Source of the DNA: an uncultured Caulobacter sp.
GTDB taxonomy: Bacteria > Pseudomonadota > Alphaproteobacteria > Caulobacterales > Caulobacteraceae
Reading direction: 5' to 3'
Assembly: GCA_937925635.1 (NCBI GenBank)
Contig: CALALX010000031.1
Location: 1-47,072 of the forward strand
DNA: 47,072 nt
Shown piece after piece: positions 25,962 through 34,049 of this stretch. The stretch's first letter is position 1, and every line of letters begins with the position of its first letter. The position numbers were made by a program, and so were the translations under genes. The notes beneath the pieces are model-generated. The model was not told the DNA's origin. It was given only the letters and a program-made list of their open reading frames with translations, and did not search any database.

Positions 25962-26615
25962 CTATTCCGTGTCGAACGCGGCCTGCACCGGCTCGAAGCC
26001 GGCCGCCTCCGACAGGACGTGGAAGCGATGGACGTAGCGGTCCTGGGCCTCGCGCGCGGGCATCGGATCGAGCGTCAGGTCCAGCCCCTCCGGAAGGGGG
26101 CCGAAGAAGCCCAGGGACTCCTCGTGGCCGAATCCCGCCAGTTGGGTCGCCTCGAAGTAGGCGCAGGCGCGGTCGGCCTGCTTGATCAGCTTCTTGATGG
26201 CGACGGGGGTCTTGGCCGGCAGGCCGAAACGGGCGTGGATGGCGTGTTCGAGCCGCTCCTCGAAGTCCTTGTAGCTGACGCCCAGCGCCGCCTTGAACGG
26301 GCTGATCATGTCGCCGATCACGTACTCCGACGCGTCGTGCAGCAGGGCGGCCAGGCGCCATTTCGGATCCACGCCGGGCTGGATGTGGGCGACGATGTCC
26401 TCGACCACCAACGAGTGCTGGGCCACCGAGAAACCGTGCTCGCCAATCGTCTGACCGTTCCAGCGCGCCACGCGCGCCAGGCCGTGAGCGATGTCCTCGA
26501 TCTCGATGTCCATCGGCGAGGGATCGAGCAGATCGAGCCGTCGGCCGGAGAGCATCCGCTGCCAGGCCCTGGGCGCCTTCTTCGCCGATTGCGCCGCGCG
26601 CAGCCCTTTCGCCAC
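25962..26615 (-). CDS. HD-domain hydrolase (YfbR-like)
   Basis: A 217-residue HD-superfamily phosphohydrolase. Metal ligands are His67 (SVAQHSLVV), the His93-Asp94 pair (ALLHDASEYVIGDM) and Asp147 (KQADRACAYFEA). The arrangement matches YfbR/HDDC2-type 5'-deoxynucleotidases, which dephosphorylate nucleoside monophosphates in the cytosol. The ATG at 26615 starts MAKGLRAAQSAKKAPRAWQR, and it is divergent from the universal stress gene, sharing a 114-base intergenic region with FNR- and CRP-like boxes. Exact substrate not determinable. Confidence 0.88.
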   Translation of the reverse strand: MAKGLRAAQSAKKAPRAWQRMLSGRRLDLLDPSPMDIEIEDIAHGLARVARWNGQTIGEHGFSVAQHSLVVEDIVAHIQPGVDPKWRLAALLHDASEYVIGDMISPFKAALGVSYKDFEERLEHAIHARFGLPAKTPVAIKKLIKQADRACAYFEATQLAGFGHEESLGFFGPLPEGLDLTLDPMPAREAQDRYVHRFHVLSEAAGFEPVQAAFDTE

Positions 26616-26661
26616 CTGTTCGTTCCTTTGACTTGAGAGGGCGCTTCAACTGGCGCATCGG

Positions 26662-26675
26662 TTGACAAAGATCAA
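26662..26675. promoter_or_regulatory. FNR/FixK-type box upstream of the universal stress gene
   Basis: TTGAC-AAAG-ATCAA matches the FNR/FixK consensus TTGA(T/C)-N4-(A/G)TCAA. Its centre is 61 bases before the proposed ATG at 26730. This suggests induction under low oxygen. It also faces the divergent HD hydrolase gene. Confidence 0.7.
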
Positions 26676-26701
26676 TGACCGGTTCTGCCTGAGCCGACCA
26701 T

Positions 26702-26717
26702 TGTGATCATGATCACG
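26702..26717. promoter_or_regulatory. CRP-like palindrome upstream of the universal stress gene
   Basis: TGTGA-TCATGA-TCACG contains a perfect 14-base palindrome GTGATCATGATCAC and fits the CRP pattern TGTGA-N6-TCACA except at its last base. Its centre is 41 bases from that of the FNR/FixK box. It overlaps the expected transcription start if FixK activates from about -41. Confidence 0.5.
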
Positions 26718-26729
26718 GAGGAGAGTTGG

Positions 26730-27542
26730 ATGAGCTGGGCGAGGATCATGGCGCCGCTGGCCGGCGGAGCCCACGACGCCCAGATTCTGGGCTACGCGGC
26801 GGCTGTCGCCGCGCCGTTCGACGCCGAAGTCGCCGCTGTTCACGCGCCCGCCGACATCGCCGATCTGATGCCCTGGATGGGCGAAGGGTTCATGGGCGGG
26901 GTCCAGATCACCGCCATGGACAGCCTGAAGGAAGCCGCCGCCGAGGGCGAGCGCGCCGCCCGGGCCGCCTGCGAGGCCTGCGGCTACAAGAAGACCGCCT
27001 TCCTGGCGCTGGAGACGCCGGTCTGGGCCGGCCTGTCGATGGAGGGACGGCTGTCGGACGTCGTGCTGTTCGACACCGAGGCCGCTCGGGGGCGTGGTCC
27101 CCTGGCCGAGGCCTTCCAGCAGATGGTCGCCGACGAGCAGCGGCCGACAATCGTGGCGCGTCCGGGCCTGCGCGCCGATGGCGTCGTCGCCGTGGCCTGG
27201 GACGGCGGCAAGGAGGCCTCGCGCGCGGCGCGGACCGCCGTGCCCCTGCTGCAGAAGGCGTCGCGGGTGGTGATCCTGGCCGCGCCGGCCGCATCGTCGC
27301 GTAGCTTCGACGCCGTCCGCCTGCGGGAGTTCTTCGCGGCGCGTGGAGTCCGGGCCGAGGTGAATCTGATCAACGATACCGGCGACGCGGCCCAGCTGCT
27401 GCTGGACGGCGCGCGGGCGGTGTCCGCCGACATTCTGGTGGCCGGCGCCTTCGGGCACCCGCGTCTGCAGGAATACATCTTCGGCGGCACGACCCGAACC
27501 CTGCTGAACAACGACGGCCCGTCGCTGTTCCTTTCCCACTAA
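26730..27542 (+). CDS. Universal stress protein family
   Basis: A 270-residue tandem-Usp-type cytosolic protein. The first half begins WARIMAPLAGGAHDAQILGY; the second begins DGVVAVAWDGGKEASRAART and ends with DILVAGAFGHPRLQEYIFGG, then TTRTLLNNDGPSLFLSH, the nucleotide-binding G-x2-G-x9-G-type signature of UspA proteins. The ATG at 26730 has GGAGGAGAG at good spacing; the ATG at 26703 lies inside the palindrome and is less likely. An FNR/FixK-type box upstream suggests a role in oxygen limitation or energy stress. A small conserved gene follows after 24 bases. Confidence 0.88.
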   Translation: MSWARIMAPLAGGAHDAQILGYAAAVAAPFDAEVAAVHAPADIADLMPWMGEGFMGGVQITAMDSLKEAAAEGERAARAACEACGYKKTAFLALETPVWAGLSMEGRLSDVVLFDTEAARGRGPLAEAFQQMVADEQRPTIVARPGLRADGVVAVAWDGGKEASRAARTAVPLLQKASRVVILAAPAASSRSFDAVRLREFFAARGVRAEVNLINDTGDAAQLLLDGARAVSADILVAGAFGHPRLQEYIFGGTTRTLLNNDGPSLFLSH

Positions 27543-27566
27543 CAAAGCAAGAAAACGAGGGATTCC

Positions 27567-27938
27567 ATGACGCTATCGCGTATCGTCATGCGCCTTGCGC
27601 GCAACCCCGGCACCGAATTCGCCGACGGCGACGACCATCGCGGCTACACGCTGGTGGCGCCGCTGCTGGCTGACGGCAAGCTGGATGTCGACGCCTTCCA
27701 GAAGGCCAAGGGCGACTGCTCGGTGCGTCGCTTCGCGCCGGATGAGGACGCCGTGACCGGCCGTCTGGCGCGCCGCGGGCAGACCTGGTTCTTCGACTAC
27801 GACGATCGCGACGACGCCGACGACGAACCGGTGCACCGCCTGGGCGAGCACCGGTTCTCCGTGGGCGAATATGTCTCGGTGGCCGACGAGGACGGACGCC
27901 TCCTGGCCTACAAGGTGACCGACGTCAGTCCACTCTGA
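27567..27938 (+). CDS. Conserved hypothetical protein, probably co-transcribed with the Usp gene
   Basis: A 123-residue soluble protein: MTLSRIVMRLARNPGTEFAD, then GYTLVAPLLADGKLD, QTWFFDYDDRDDADDEPVHR and GEHRFSVGEYVSVADEDGRL. I recall similar short proteins in other alphaproteobacteria but no assigned function. It starts 24 bases after the universal stress gene with a CGAGGGA ribosome-binding site, so the two probably form an operon under the FNR/FixK box. Its 3' end overlaps the convergent lipoprotein gene by 14 bases. Confidence 0.8.
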   Translation: MTLSRIVMRLARNPGTEFADGDDHRGYTLVAPLLADGKLDVDAFQKAKGDCSVRRFAPDEDAVTGRLARRGQTWFFDYDDRDDADDEPVHRLGEHRFSVGEYVSVADEDGRLLAYKVTDVSPL

Positions 27939-28647
27939 TCGTGGCGCCGTGGCGGTCGCGACCGCCGACGTTGTGACGGATCAGGTCGCCGACGTCGTCG
28001 AAGACGTCGCTGTGGCCGTCCTCGCGGTCCTTCACCTTGACCACGCCGACGACGAGCGGGCCGCCGATCGGCCCGCGAGCGTCGTAGCCGACGGCCTTCC
28101 ACTCGCCGCTCGCCGTGTCGCTGGCCAGGATGTAGCGGGCCGAGACGCCGTCGCGGCTGCGGTCATCGCCCTCGTCGCTGGTCGTGACGGTGAGGTTCTT
28201 GCTGGCGCGGACCTCGGCGCCGCCGCCCTCGACGGCGTTCACCTCGACGCCCGGCGCGCGGACCTTGGCGCCCTGCTCGCCGGCCTGGATGCTGACGCCG
28301 GGCAGCTTGATGTCGACGTCCTCGGTCGTGTTGGCGGGCGGGGTGGTCTCCACGTCGGGGAGAATGGCCTTCAGTTCCGCCTCGATGGGCGCGAGGGCCG
28401 CGGCCGGTTCGCCGCCGTTCAGGGCGACAAGGCGCAGCGTCACCTCGGCCCGATCGCTCGCATAGACGCAGGACAGGCCGTCGCTGGCCGCGGTCGTGCG
28501 CTTCAGTTCGCCCTGGCGCTCGGGGCAGTCGAGCTTGCTCACGACCTTGAGGGCCCGAGCTTCGCGCTGACGCTTGGCGTCGGGATGGTCGCAGGCCGCG
28601 AGGCCCAGCGTGGCGACGCCGGCGAGCAGCAGGAGGAGGCGGTTCAT
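27925..28647 (-). CDS. Hypothetical lipoprotein
   Basis: A 240-residue protein with a lipoprotein signal (MNRLLLLLAGVATLGLAAC, lipobox L-A-A-C), then a soluble part with DCPERQGELKRTTAASDGLS and CVYASDRAEVTLRLVALNGG, a middle beta-rich segment of repeated charged stretches (DVDIKLPGVSIQAGEQGAKV, then RAPGVEVNAVEGGGAEVRAS) and a C-terminal GPLVVGVVKVKDREDGHSDV. The middle resembles a short beta-repeat. No known family is recognised. The ATG at 28647 is chosen because it opens the lipobox signal; GGGAATACGCCCC precedes it. It is convergent with the Usp-linked gene. Confidence 0.78.
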   Translation of the reverse strand: MNRLLLLLAGVATLGLAACDHPDAKRQREARALKVVSKLDCPERQGELKRTTAASDGLSCVYASDRAEVTLRLVALNGGEPAAALAPIEAELKAILPDVETTPPANTTEDVDIKLPGVSIQAGEQGAKVRAPGVEVNAVEGGGAEVRASKNLTVTTSDEGDDRSRDGVSARYILASDTASGEWKAVGYDARGPIGGPLVVGVVKVKDREDGHSDVFDDVGDLIRHNVGGRDRHGATIRVD

Positions 28648-28740
28648 GGGGCGTATTCCCTGTTGGTTTGTGACCGAAAGGTGGCGCACACCCCGTCGTG
28701 CGGCCAGTGAAATCGCTGTAACAGCAGGCCTTGGCGCATG

Positions 28741-28774
28741 AAAAAGGGGACATGTGCGGCTGCGCATGTCCCCT
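28741..28774 (-). terminator. Intrinsic terminator after the MoxR gene
   Basis: On the minus strand AGGGGACATGCGC pairs with GCACATGTCCCCT and is followed by five Ts, 25 bases beyond the moxR stop. Its arms are the same GGGGACATG sequence as the hairpin after ispE (2963-2994). Confidence 0.7.
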
Positions 28775-28799
28775 CTTTCGACCGTTCAGGTCCTGACTT

Positions 28800-29672
28800 C
28801 TACTGCCCGGGCCGCGCGCCGCCGGCGCCTTCGCGGCGGGCCAGGAAGGCCAGACGCTCGAACAGGTGGACGTCCTGCTCGTTCTTCAGCAAGGCGCCGT
28901 GCAGCGGCGGGATCAGCTTGGTCGGGTCCTTTTCCTTCAGCGTGTTCTCGTCGATGTCCTCGACCATCAGCAGCTTGAGCCAGTCGAGCAGCTCGCTGGT
29001 CGACGGCTTCTTCTTCAGGCCCGGCACCTTGCGCATGTCGTAGAAGATGCGCAGCGCCTCGGCGACGAGCTTCTGCTTGATGCCGGGATAGTGCACGTCG
29101 ACGATGGCCTGCATCGTCTCGGCTTCCGGGAAGCGGATGTAGTGGAAGAAGCAGCGGCGCAGGAAGGCGTCCGGCAGTTCCTTCTCATTGTTGGAGGTGA
29201 TGATGATCACCGGCCGCACCTTGGCGGAGATCGTTTCGCCGGTCTCGTAGACGTAGAATTCCATGCGATCGAGCTCCTGCAGGAGGTCGTTCGGGAACTC
29301 GATGTCGGCCTTGTCGATCTCGTCGATCAGCAGCACCGGGCGCGTGTCGGACTCGAACGCCTCCCAGAGCTTGCCCTTCTTGATGTAGTTGCGGACGTCC
29401 TTGACCCGCTCGTCGCCGAGCTGGCTGTCGCGCAGGCGGGTGACGGCGTCGTACTCGTACAGGCCCTGGCTGGCCTTGGTCGTCGACTTGATGTGCCAGG
29501 TGATCAGCTTGCTGCCGAGCGCCTTGGCCACTTCCTCGGCCAGTACGGTCTTGCCGGTGCCGGGCTCGCCCTTGATCAACAGCGGCCGCTGCAGGGCGAT
29601 CGCCGCATTCACCGCGACCTTCAGGTCGTCCGTCGCGACGTAGTTTTCCGTACCTTCGAAGCGTTGGCTCAT
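28800..29672 (-). CDS. MoxR-family AAA+ ATPase
   Basis: A 290-residue AAA+ ATPase. Walker A is GEPGTGKT at 35-42, Walker B is VLLIDEID at 113-120, and sensor 1 is IIITSNNEKELPDAFLRRC. The arginine finger in FLRRCFFHYIRFP is present. MoxR proteins are usually chaperones that help assemble or activate metal-dependent enzymes together with VWA-domain partners; no VWA gene is in the window. Of the two nearby starts, the ATG at 29672 (MSQRFEGTENYVATDD) has GGGGG seven bases upstream, whereas for the ATG at 29678 the same Gs are too close. The gene ends at a strong terminator. Confidence 0.9.
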   Translation of the reverse strand: MSQRFEGTENYVATDDLKVAVNAAIALQRPLLIKGEPGTGKTVLAEEVAKALGSKLITWHIKSTTKASQGLYEYDAVTRLRDSQLGDERVKDVRNYIKKGKLWEAFESDTRPVLLIDEIDKADIEFPNDLLQELDRMEFYVYETGETISAKVRPVIIITSNNEKELPDAFLRRCFFHYIRFPEAETMQAIVDVHYPGIKQKLVAEALRIFYDMRKVPGLKKKPSTSELLDWLKLLMVEDIDENTLKEKDPTKLIPPLHGALLKNEQDVHLFERLAFLARREGAGGARPGQ

Positions 29673-29796
29673 GGTCATCCCCCGAGGCGGCTTCGGCCAG
29701 CCTCAAACAAACGTTCAATTCGTGGCCAGCCTAAGGCGCCACGAGGGATGTTCAAGCCGCTTTCGCCGGAACCACGAAATGTCGCGGCGACGGCGT

Positions 29797-30228
29797 TCAG
29801 TCCGCGCCGGGATTGATCGACACGGGGTCGCTGGCGGGGAAGGTCTCCTTCAGCCCCTTGTCGAGCTGCTTGTCGATGTGGGGGTCGGCGTTGGGCGCGA
29901 CCGTCTCTTCCGGGTGAGCGGACGGCTCATGGTCGCTCGGCTTGTCGGCGTCGGCGGTCAACGGCTGACGTTCGATATCGCGGCCCTCGTCGTCCCGCGC
30001 CGCGTCGAGGTCGTCGTTGATCTCGGCGACATCGTCGTCGTCGAAGGCGCCGTCCTCGGAATCCACATCGTCCAGATCGTCGTCATCCTCGGCGCGGGTG
30101 GCGTCATAGACGTCCGGCGCCGCGTCGAAGTTGGCGATGTCGTCGCCATCTTCGACGAGGTGAGTTTCATCCAGGATCTCGGCGCGGTCCTGGGCTTCGA
30201 ATTCGTAGTCGGAGGCTTGTGGAGTCAT
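29797..30228 (-). CDS. Very acidic protein with ETFPASDP motif
   Basis: A 143-residue protein dominated by Asp and Glu, with long Asp runs (EDDDDLDDVDSEDGAFDDDD) and probably disordered. The C-terminus HIDKQLDKGLKETFPASDPV contains the ETFPASDP motif that recurs at the end of several small alphaproteobacterial proteins of unknown role. No domain, signal peptide or enzyme motif. The ATG at 30228 is the only sensible start. It stands alone between moxR and the flagellin glycosylation operon. Confidence 0.75.
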   Translation of the reverse strand: MTPQASDYEFEAQDRAEILDETHLVEDGDDIANFDAAPDVYDATRAEDDDDLDDVDSEDGAFDDDDVAEINDDLDAARDDEGRDIERQPLTADADKPSDHEPSAHPEETVAPNADPHIDKQLDKGLKETFPASDPVSINPGAD

Positions 30229-30322
30229 GGCGAGATTCCCGGGGTGACGGGCGAGACGCCCGCGGTCCCTGAATCAACCCGCCGGCGGGGCCGACGTTCC
30301 CGTCAGCGACGGTCATCACCGG

Positions 30323-30880
30323 CTAGACGGCGTATCCCTTGGCGCGCAGGCGATCCGCCATCTCATCGCGCCGCGCGCGCCATTCGTCGGCCAGAATGCC
30401 AAGGCCGACAACGTCCGTCGGCGCGCCGGCCTTGACGACATGGCGGCGGAACAGCGCCTCGCGCCGAAAGCCGTAACGCTCGTGCAGCCGCCAGACCGCT
30501 TCGTTGGTCTCCAGGACCTCGCACCACAGTTTCTGGAGGCCCAGGACGCCGAAGACATGCTCGAGCACCCAGTATTCGACGAAGGAGCCGACGCCCAGGC
30601 CGCGCACGGCCGGGTCCGCCAGGTAATAGGCCCAGGCGCAACGGCCATGCTGGCGGTTGATGTCGACGATATTGGCCAGGCCGACCGGCAGACCATCGGC
30701 CTCGATGATCCAGTACGTTCGCGTCGGGTCCCCGGCGATGCCGTCGAACCAGCGATCGTGCTCGTCCGGCGTGATCCTATGGTCCGAATACATGAAGGCC
30801 GCGACTTCGGGGCTGTTGCGCCAGGCCAGCAGACGCTCGCGGTCGGCCTCGACGACGGCCCGCAGGGTGACGTGAGTCAT
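30323..30880 (-). CDS. flmH: Flagellin-glycan N-acetyltransferase (PseH-like)
   Basis: A 185-residue GNAT enzyme of the PseH/FlmH type, which acetylates the 4-amino sugar nucleotide in pseudaminic-acid synthesis. Motifs: LRAVVEADRERLLAWRNSPE, ITPDEHDRWFDGIAGDPTRT, acetyl-CoA loop DPAVRGLGVGSFVEYWVLEH, then KLWCEVLETNEAVWRLHERY and GFRREALFRRHVVKAGAPTD. The start overlaps the preceding cytidylyltransferase stop (ATGA), so they are coupled. Together with flmG upstream this makes a glycosylation operon. A second PseH-like gene lies at 38035. Confidence 0.85.
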   Translation of the reverse strand: MTHVTLRAVVEADRERLLAWRNSPEVAAFMYSDHRITPDEHDRWFDGIAGDPTRTYWIIEADGLPVGLANIVDINRQHGRCAWAYYLADPAVRGLGVGSFVEYWVLEHVFGVLGLQKLWCEVLETNEAVWRLHERYGFRREALFRRHVVKAGAPTDVVGLGILADEWRARRDEMADRLRAKGYAV

Positions 30881-31596
30881 GCGCGTGGGTCTCCGCCAAG
30901 CGTCAACAGATCCGGCCGGCTGCGCACCAGGGCGCGGACGTCGTCGCTCGAGAAGGCCGGATTGGCTGCATAGAGGGCGTCGTAGACCGCTCGTACGAAG
31001 TCCAGGTCGTCGGGCCGGTCCACGGTCCAGCGCACCTCGCCCTCGACGGCGTCCTGAGCGTGGAACGCGAGGGCGTACCGCTCGGGCCGCCGGTACAGGA
31101 ACGGCGTGACATGCTCGCGGTCATAGGGCTCGGACGTTTCCGCCGCCGCCTCGCGCAGGGCCGTGGACCGGAAGACCTCGACGTCCAGACCCTTGGGAAA
31201 AGTGCGCCGCTCGCCGGTGTTGGAGACGTAGTCGGCGCCCGTCGCCAGGAAGCGTTCGATTGTGGCGTCGATGACGCCTGGATCGGCCAGCGGGCAGTCG
31301 GCGGTCAGGCGGACGATGGTCTCCGCGGGGCCGAAGGCGTCGATGGCGCCGATAAAGCGGGCGAGCACGTCGTCGAGGCTGCCGCGATGGATATCGACGC
31401 CCGCCCGCGCGAGGGTGTCGACGAGACCATTGTCGCTCGCCTGGTCAGACGTCGCGACCACGATCCGGTCCAGCCGCGCGGCGCGCTTCAGTCGTTCGAT
31501 CTGGCGGAGGACCATGGGCGCGCCGGCGAGGTCGGCCAGAACCTTGCCGGGAAGCCGACTGGAAGACATCCGCGCCTGAAGGATGGCCAGGACCAC
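30877..31596 (-). CDS. SpsF-like cytidylyltransferase family (nonulosonate activation)
   Basis: A 239-residue CMP-sugar/cytidylyltransferase-like protein: VVLAILQARMSSSRLPGKVL (the nucleotide-binding start), VVATSDQASDNGLVDTLARA, ETIVRLTADCPLADPGVIDA and DREHVTPFLYRRPERY. SpsF/PseF relatives activate acidic sugars with CTP. Lying between flmG and flmH, it is a good candidate to activate the pseudaminic-type sugar transferred to flagellin. The start is a GTG at 31596, eleven bases after the flmG stop; no strong Shine-Dalgarno is visible. It ends in an ATGA overlap with flmH. Confidence 0.8.
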   Translation of the reverse strand: MVLAILQARMSSSRLPGKVLADLAGAPMVLRQIERLKRAARLDRIVVATSDQASDNGLVDTLARAGVDIHRGSLDDVLARFIGAIDAFGPAETIVRLTADCPLADPGVIDATIERFLATGADYVSNTGERRTFPKGLDVEVFRSTALREAAAETSEPYDREHVTPFLYRRPERYALAFHAQDAVEGEVRWTVDRPDDLDFVRAVYDALYAANPAFSSDDVRALVRSRPDLLTLGGDPRA

Positions 31597-31607
31597 GGTC
31601 GTCGCCG

Positions 31608-33413
31608 TCAGCCGTCGTCGCCGAGGTCGAAGCGGTCGCGCAGGGCGCCGGCCACTTCGGCCATGATCGGAGACCAGTCCTGGTATCTGGTCGATGCGAA
31701 GCAGCGGACCTGGGGGTACCAAGGGTAGGCGTCGGAGCCGAGCATGGTCCAGGCATGGGCGACCGTCAGCATCCACACCGGCGCGCCGCAGGCGCCGGCG
31801 AGGTTGATCGTCGCGTTGGCGAAGCCGATGACCAGGTCCATCGCGCAGCAAAGGGCGGCGACATCGTCGAGATCGTTCTTCAGGTCGATGCCGGGCGGTT
31901 GCCAGATCTCGACCCCGAACTGCCGGGCCGCCAGCTCCAGCTCGGCGTCGCAGTCGCCGTACTGCAGGTTCACGAAGGTCGCGCCCGGCGTGGTCAGCAC
32001 CGGAGCCCACTGCTCGAAGGGCGAGAAATAGCGGTGCCGGGCTCCGTTCCGGATCATGCTCTTCCAGAGCAGACCGATCTTCGGGCCGGGCAGGGCGGAC
32101 AGCTGGTCGCGCCAGAAGGCGATGCGCTCCGGATCGGCCGTCAGATAGCGCTCCCGGGCCGGAAAAGCCTCGGCCGAACCGCGGAAGCGGCGCAGCAACG
32201 ACCCGATCGGCGCCCAGAAATCGACGTCCGAAGCGTCCTCGTGGAACGGCGCGCCGCGCAGGACCTTGCCGTCGACCGCGAAGCTGGCGTGCGCGCCGAC
32301 CTCCGCCATCGGGAAGGAGCGCTGAAACAGCGGAATCAGCCGCTGCTCCACCGCCAGGCAGAGCTTGCCCGCGGGCCCGATCGCTTCGGCAAGGTCGGGG
32401 AGGGCGTTGGCGAACAGCACTTCATCGCCCAGGCCCTGTTCGCCGAAAATCAGCAGGGTCTTTCCGGCGACGTCGCAGTCCGGCGTCCATTGCGGCCGGT
32501 TGATGTAAAAGCGGGTGACGTCGGCGAACCCGGGCTGCAGGCGAGCCTCGTAGTCGTCCCAGCCCTCCTTGAGGCGTCCGAGGGCCAGGTTGATCGTCGA
32601 GCGGGCGAGCAGCATCATCAGCCGCTCCTCCTCGTTCATCGCGCCGGCCATCGCCTGCTGCACGTCGGCGAGGGCGCCTTCCGGGTCTCCGAGCGCCAGT
32701 CGGGCGTTGCCGCGGTTGTAACGAGCCTTCGACATGGCCGGGTCGATGCGCAGCGATTCGTCGAAGAAGGTGGCCGACAGCGCCGGGTCGCCCTGTTCGC
32801 CGATCACGGTGCCCAGGGTGTTCCACAGCAGGGCCTGGTCAGGATGGGCCTCGATGGCCGGACGCAGCACCTCGATGGCGTCGGCGAAGCGGCCCTGGTC
32901 GCGTAGGGCGCAGGCCAGGTTGTTCGACGCTTCCGGCGAGCCGGGCCTGGCGACCAGATAGTGGGCGAACAGCTTCTCCGCCGTATCGACCATGCCCATG
33001 CGATAGGCGAGGCGGCCCAGGTCGTTGGCGACCTCCGCGTGGTCGGGAAGGAGGGCCAGCGCCGATTCGTAGCACTTGACCGACAGGCCGAAGTCGCCGG
33101 CCCGCTCGCGGGCGATGGCCATGAGGTACCAGGCGAAGCCGTTGCGCTCGTCCATTTCGAGCGCCTTGATGGCCAGGTCCCCGCCGGTCCTGAAATCATC
33201 CGCCTGCAGCGCCGCGACAGCCTGCTGCAGGATCGGCTGGATCGCCATCGCCCTCAGCTCGGCCACGGCGGCGTTGAGCCGGTCGAGCGCGGCCCGCGAC
33301 GCCGAGTCGCCCGCCACCGCGCCGGCCATCCTCGGCGTCGCCGCCGCGACCTGGATTGGTTCCATGCCAAGAGCGACGGCTGAGGTCATCGACTTGACTG
33401 AGGGCTGCGGCAT
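31608..33413 (-). CDS. flmG: FlmG-type TPR flagellin glycosyltransferase
   Basis: A 601-residue protein (from the ATG at 33413; ATGs at 33389 and 33365 are alternatives). Residues about 55-310 are TPR repeats (AWYLMAIARERAGDFGLSVK, VANDLGRLAYRMGMVDTAEK, ASNNLACALRDQGRFADAIE, RYNRGNARLALGDPEGALAD). The C-terminal half is a glycosyltransferase-B fold of the GT41/TPR type (LLIFGEQGLGDEVLFANALP, KIGLLWKSMIRNGARHRYFS, DDVAALCCAMDLVIGFANAT). In Caulobacter FlmG binds flagellin through its TPRs and attaches pseudaminic acid. The position next to flbT-flaF and the flagellins fits. It heads the flmG-cytidylyltransferase-flmH operon. Confidence 0.88.
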   Translation of the reverse strand: MPQPSVKSMTSAVALGMEPIQVAAATPRMAGAVAGDSASRAALDRLNAAVAELRAMAIQPILQQAVAALQADDFRTGGDLAIKALEMDERNGFAWYLMAIARERAGDFGLSVKCYESALALLPDHAEVANDLGRLAYRMGMVDTAEKLFAHYLVARPGSPEASNNLACALRDQGRFADAIEVLRPAIEAHPDQALLWNTLGTVIGEQGDPALSATFFDESLRIDPAMSKARYNRGNARLALGDPEGALADVQQAMAGAMNEEERLMMLLARSTINLALGRLKEGWDDYEARLQPGFADVTRFYINRPQWTPDCDVAGKTLLIFGEQGLGDEVLFANALPDLAEAIGPAGKLCLAVEQRLIPLFQRSFPMAEVGAHASFAVDGKVLRGAPFHEDASDVDFWAPIGSLLRRFRGSAEAFPARERYLTADPERIAFWRDQLSALPGPKIGLLWKSMIRNGARHRYFSPFEQWAPVLTTPGATFVNLQYGDCDAELELAARQFGVEIWQPPGIDLKNDLDDVAALCCAMDLVIGFANATINLAGACGAPVWMLTVAHAWTMLGSDAYPWYPQVRCFASTRYQDWSPIMAEVAGALRDRFDLGDDG

Positions 33414-33472
33414 GCGGCGGCGACTCCGAGACGATCGGGCGAAGATGCAGTCCCTCGATCGCCTGATTATGC

Positions 33473-33489
33473 CTAATGGCCCATTAACC
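33473..33489. promoter_or_regulatory. CtrA-type box between flmG and flbT
   Basis: CTAA-TGGCCCA-TTAACC differs by one base from the CtrA consensus TTAA-N7-TTAA(C). A second half-site, CGTTAACCG, lies at about 33532-33540. The location in the divergent flmG/flbT intergenic region suggests CtrA control of either gene. Confidence 0.55.
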
Positions 33490-33623
33490 AACGGCGCCAG
33501 GTCGCGGGCTGGGCAAGGTCCCGTTAACCGTGCGACTTTAGCTTCCCCTTCATCGGGCGGGTTTAGATTCTTCGGAACGAGGGTTCCGCGGAAGCGCGCG
33601 CCACCGACTCGGAGTGAGACGCC

Positions 33624-34049
33624 TTGCCGCTTAAACTGTCGCTGAAGCCGGGAGAGAAGTTCGTTCTCAACGGCGCCGTCGTGCAGAACGGTGATCGGCG
33701 CGGGGTCCTTATTCTTCAGAACAAGGCCTCCGTCCTTCGCGAGAAGGACATCATGCAGCCGGAAGACGCCACCACGCCGGCGCGCCTCATCTATCTTCCG
33801 GTGATGATGATGTACCTCGATGAGCCTGGGGCGCTCCGCTACTACGACGAGTTCGTGCGCAGACTGTCGGAATTCATGGGCGTGATCCGCAATCCGGACG
33901 TGCTCGCCGACTGCGTCGCCATCTCCAAGCACGCCATGAGCAAGGAATACTACAAGGCGCTCATGCTGTGCCGGAAGCTGATCGAGTACGAAGACGAAAG
34001 GTTGGGCAATGTCGCTGCAGGCGTATCAGCAGGCCGCGGCGCGGGCTGA
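33624..34049 (+). CDS. flbT: Flagellin translation regulator FlbT
   Basis: A 141-residue FlbT, a cytosolic protein that binds flagellin mRNA leaders and represses or destabilises them until the hook is complete. The conserved start is MPLKLSLKPGEKFVLNGAVV, followed by KASVLREKDIMQPEDATTPA, LIYLPVMMMYLDEPGALRYY and KEYYKALMLCRKLIEYEDER. The initiation codon is TTG, with GGAG nine bases upstream; no ATG or GTG fits the conserved N-terminus. The last 41 bases overlap the start of flaF in another frame, so FlaF is coupled to FlbT. Confidence 0.95.
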   Translation: MPLKLSLKPGEKFVLNGAVVQNGDRRGVLILQNKASVLREKDIMQPEDATTPARLIYLPVMMMYLDEPGALRYYDEFVRRLSEFMGVIRNPDVLADCVAISKHAMSKEYYKALMLCRKLIEYEDERLGNVAAGVSAGRGAG

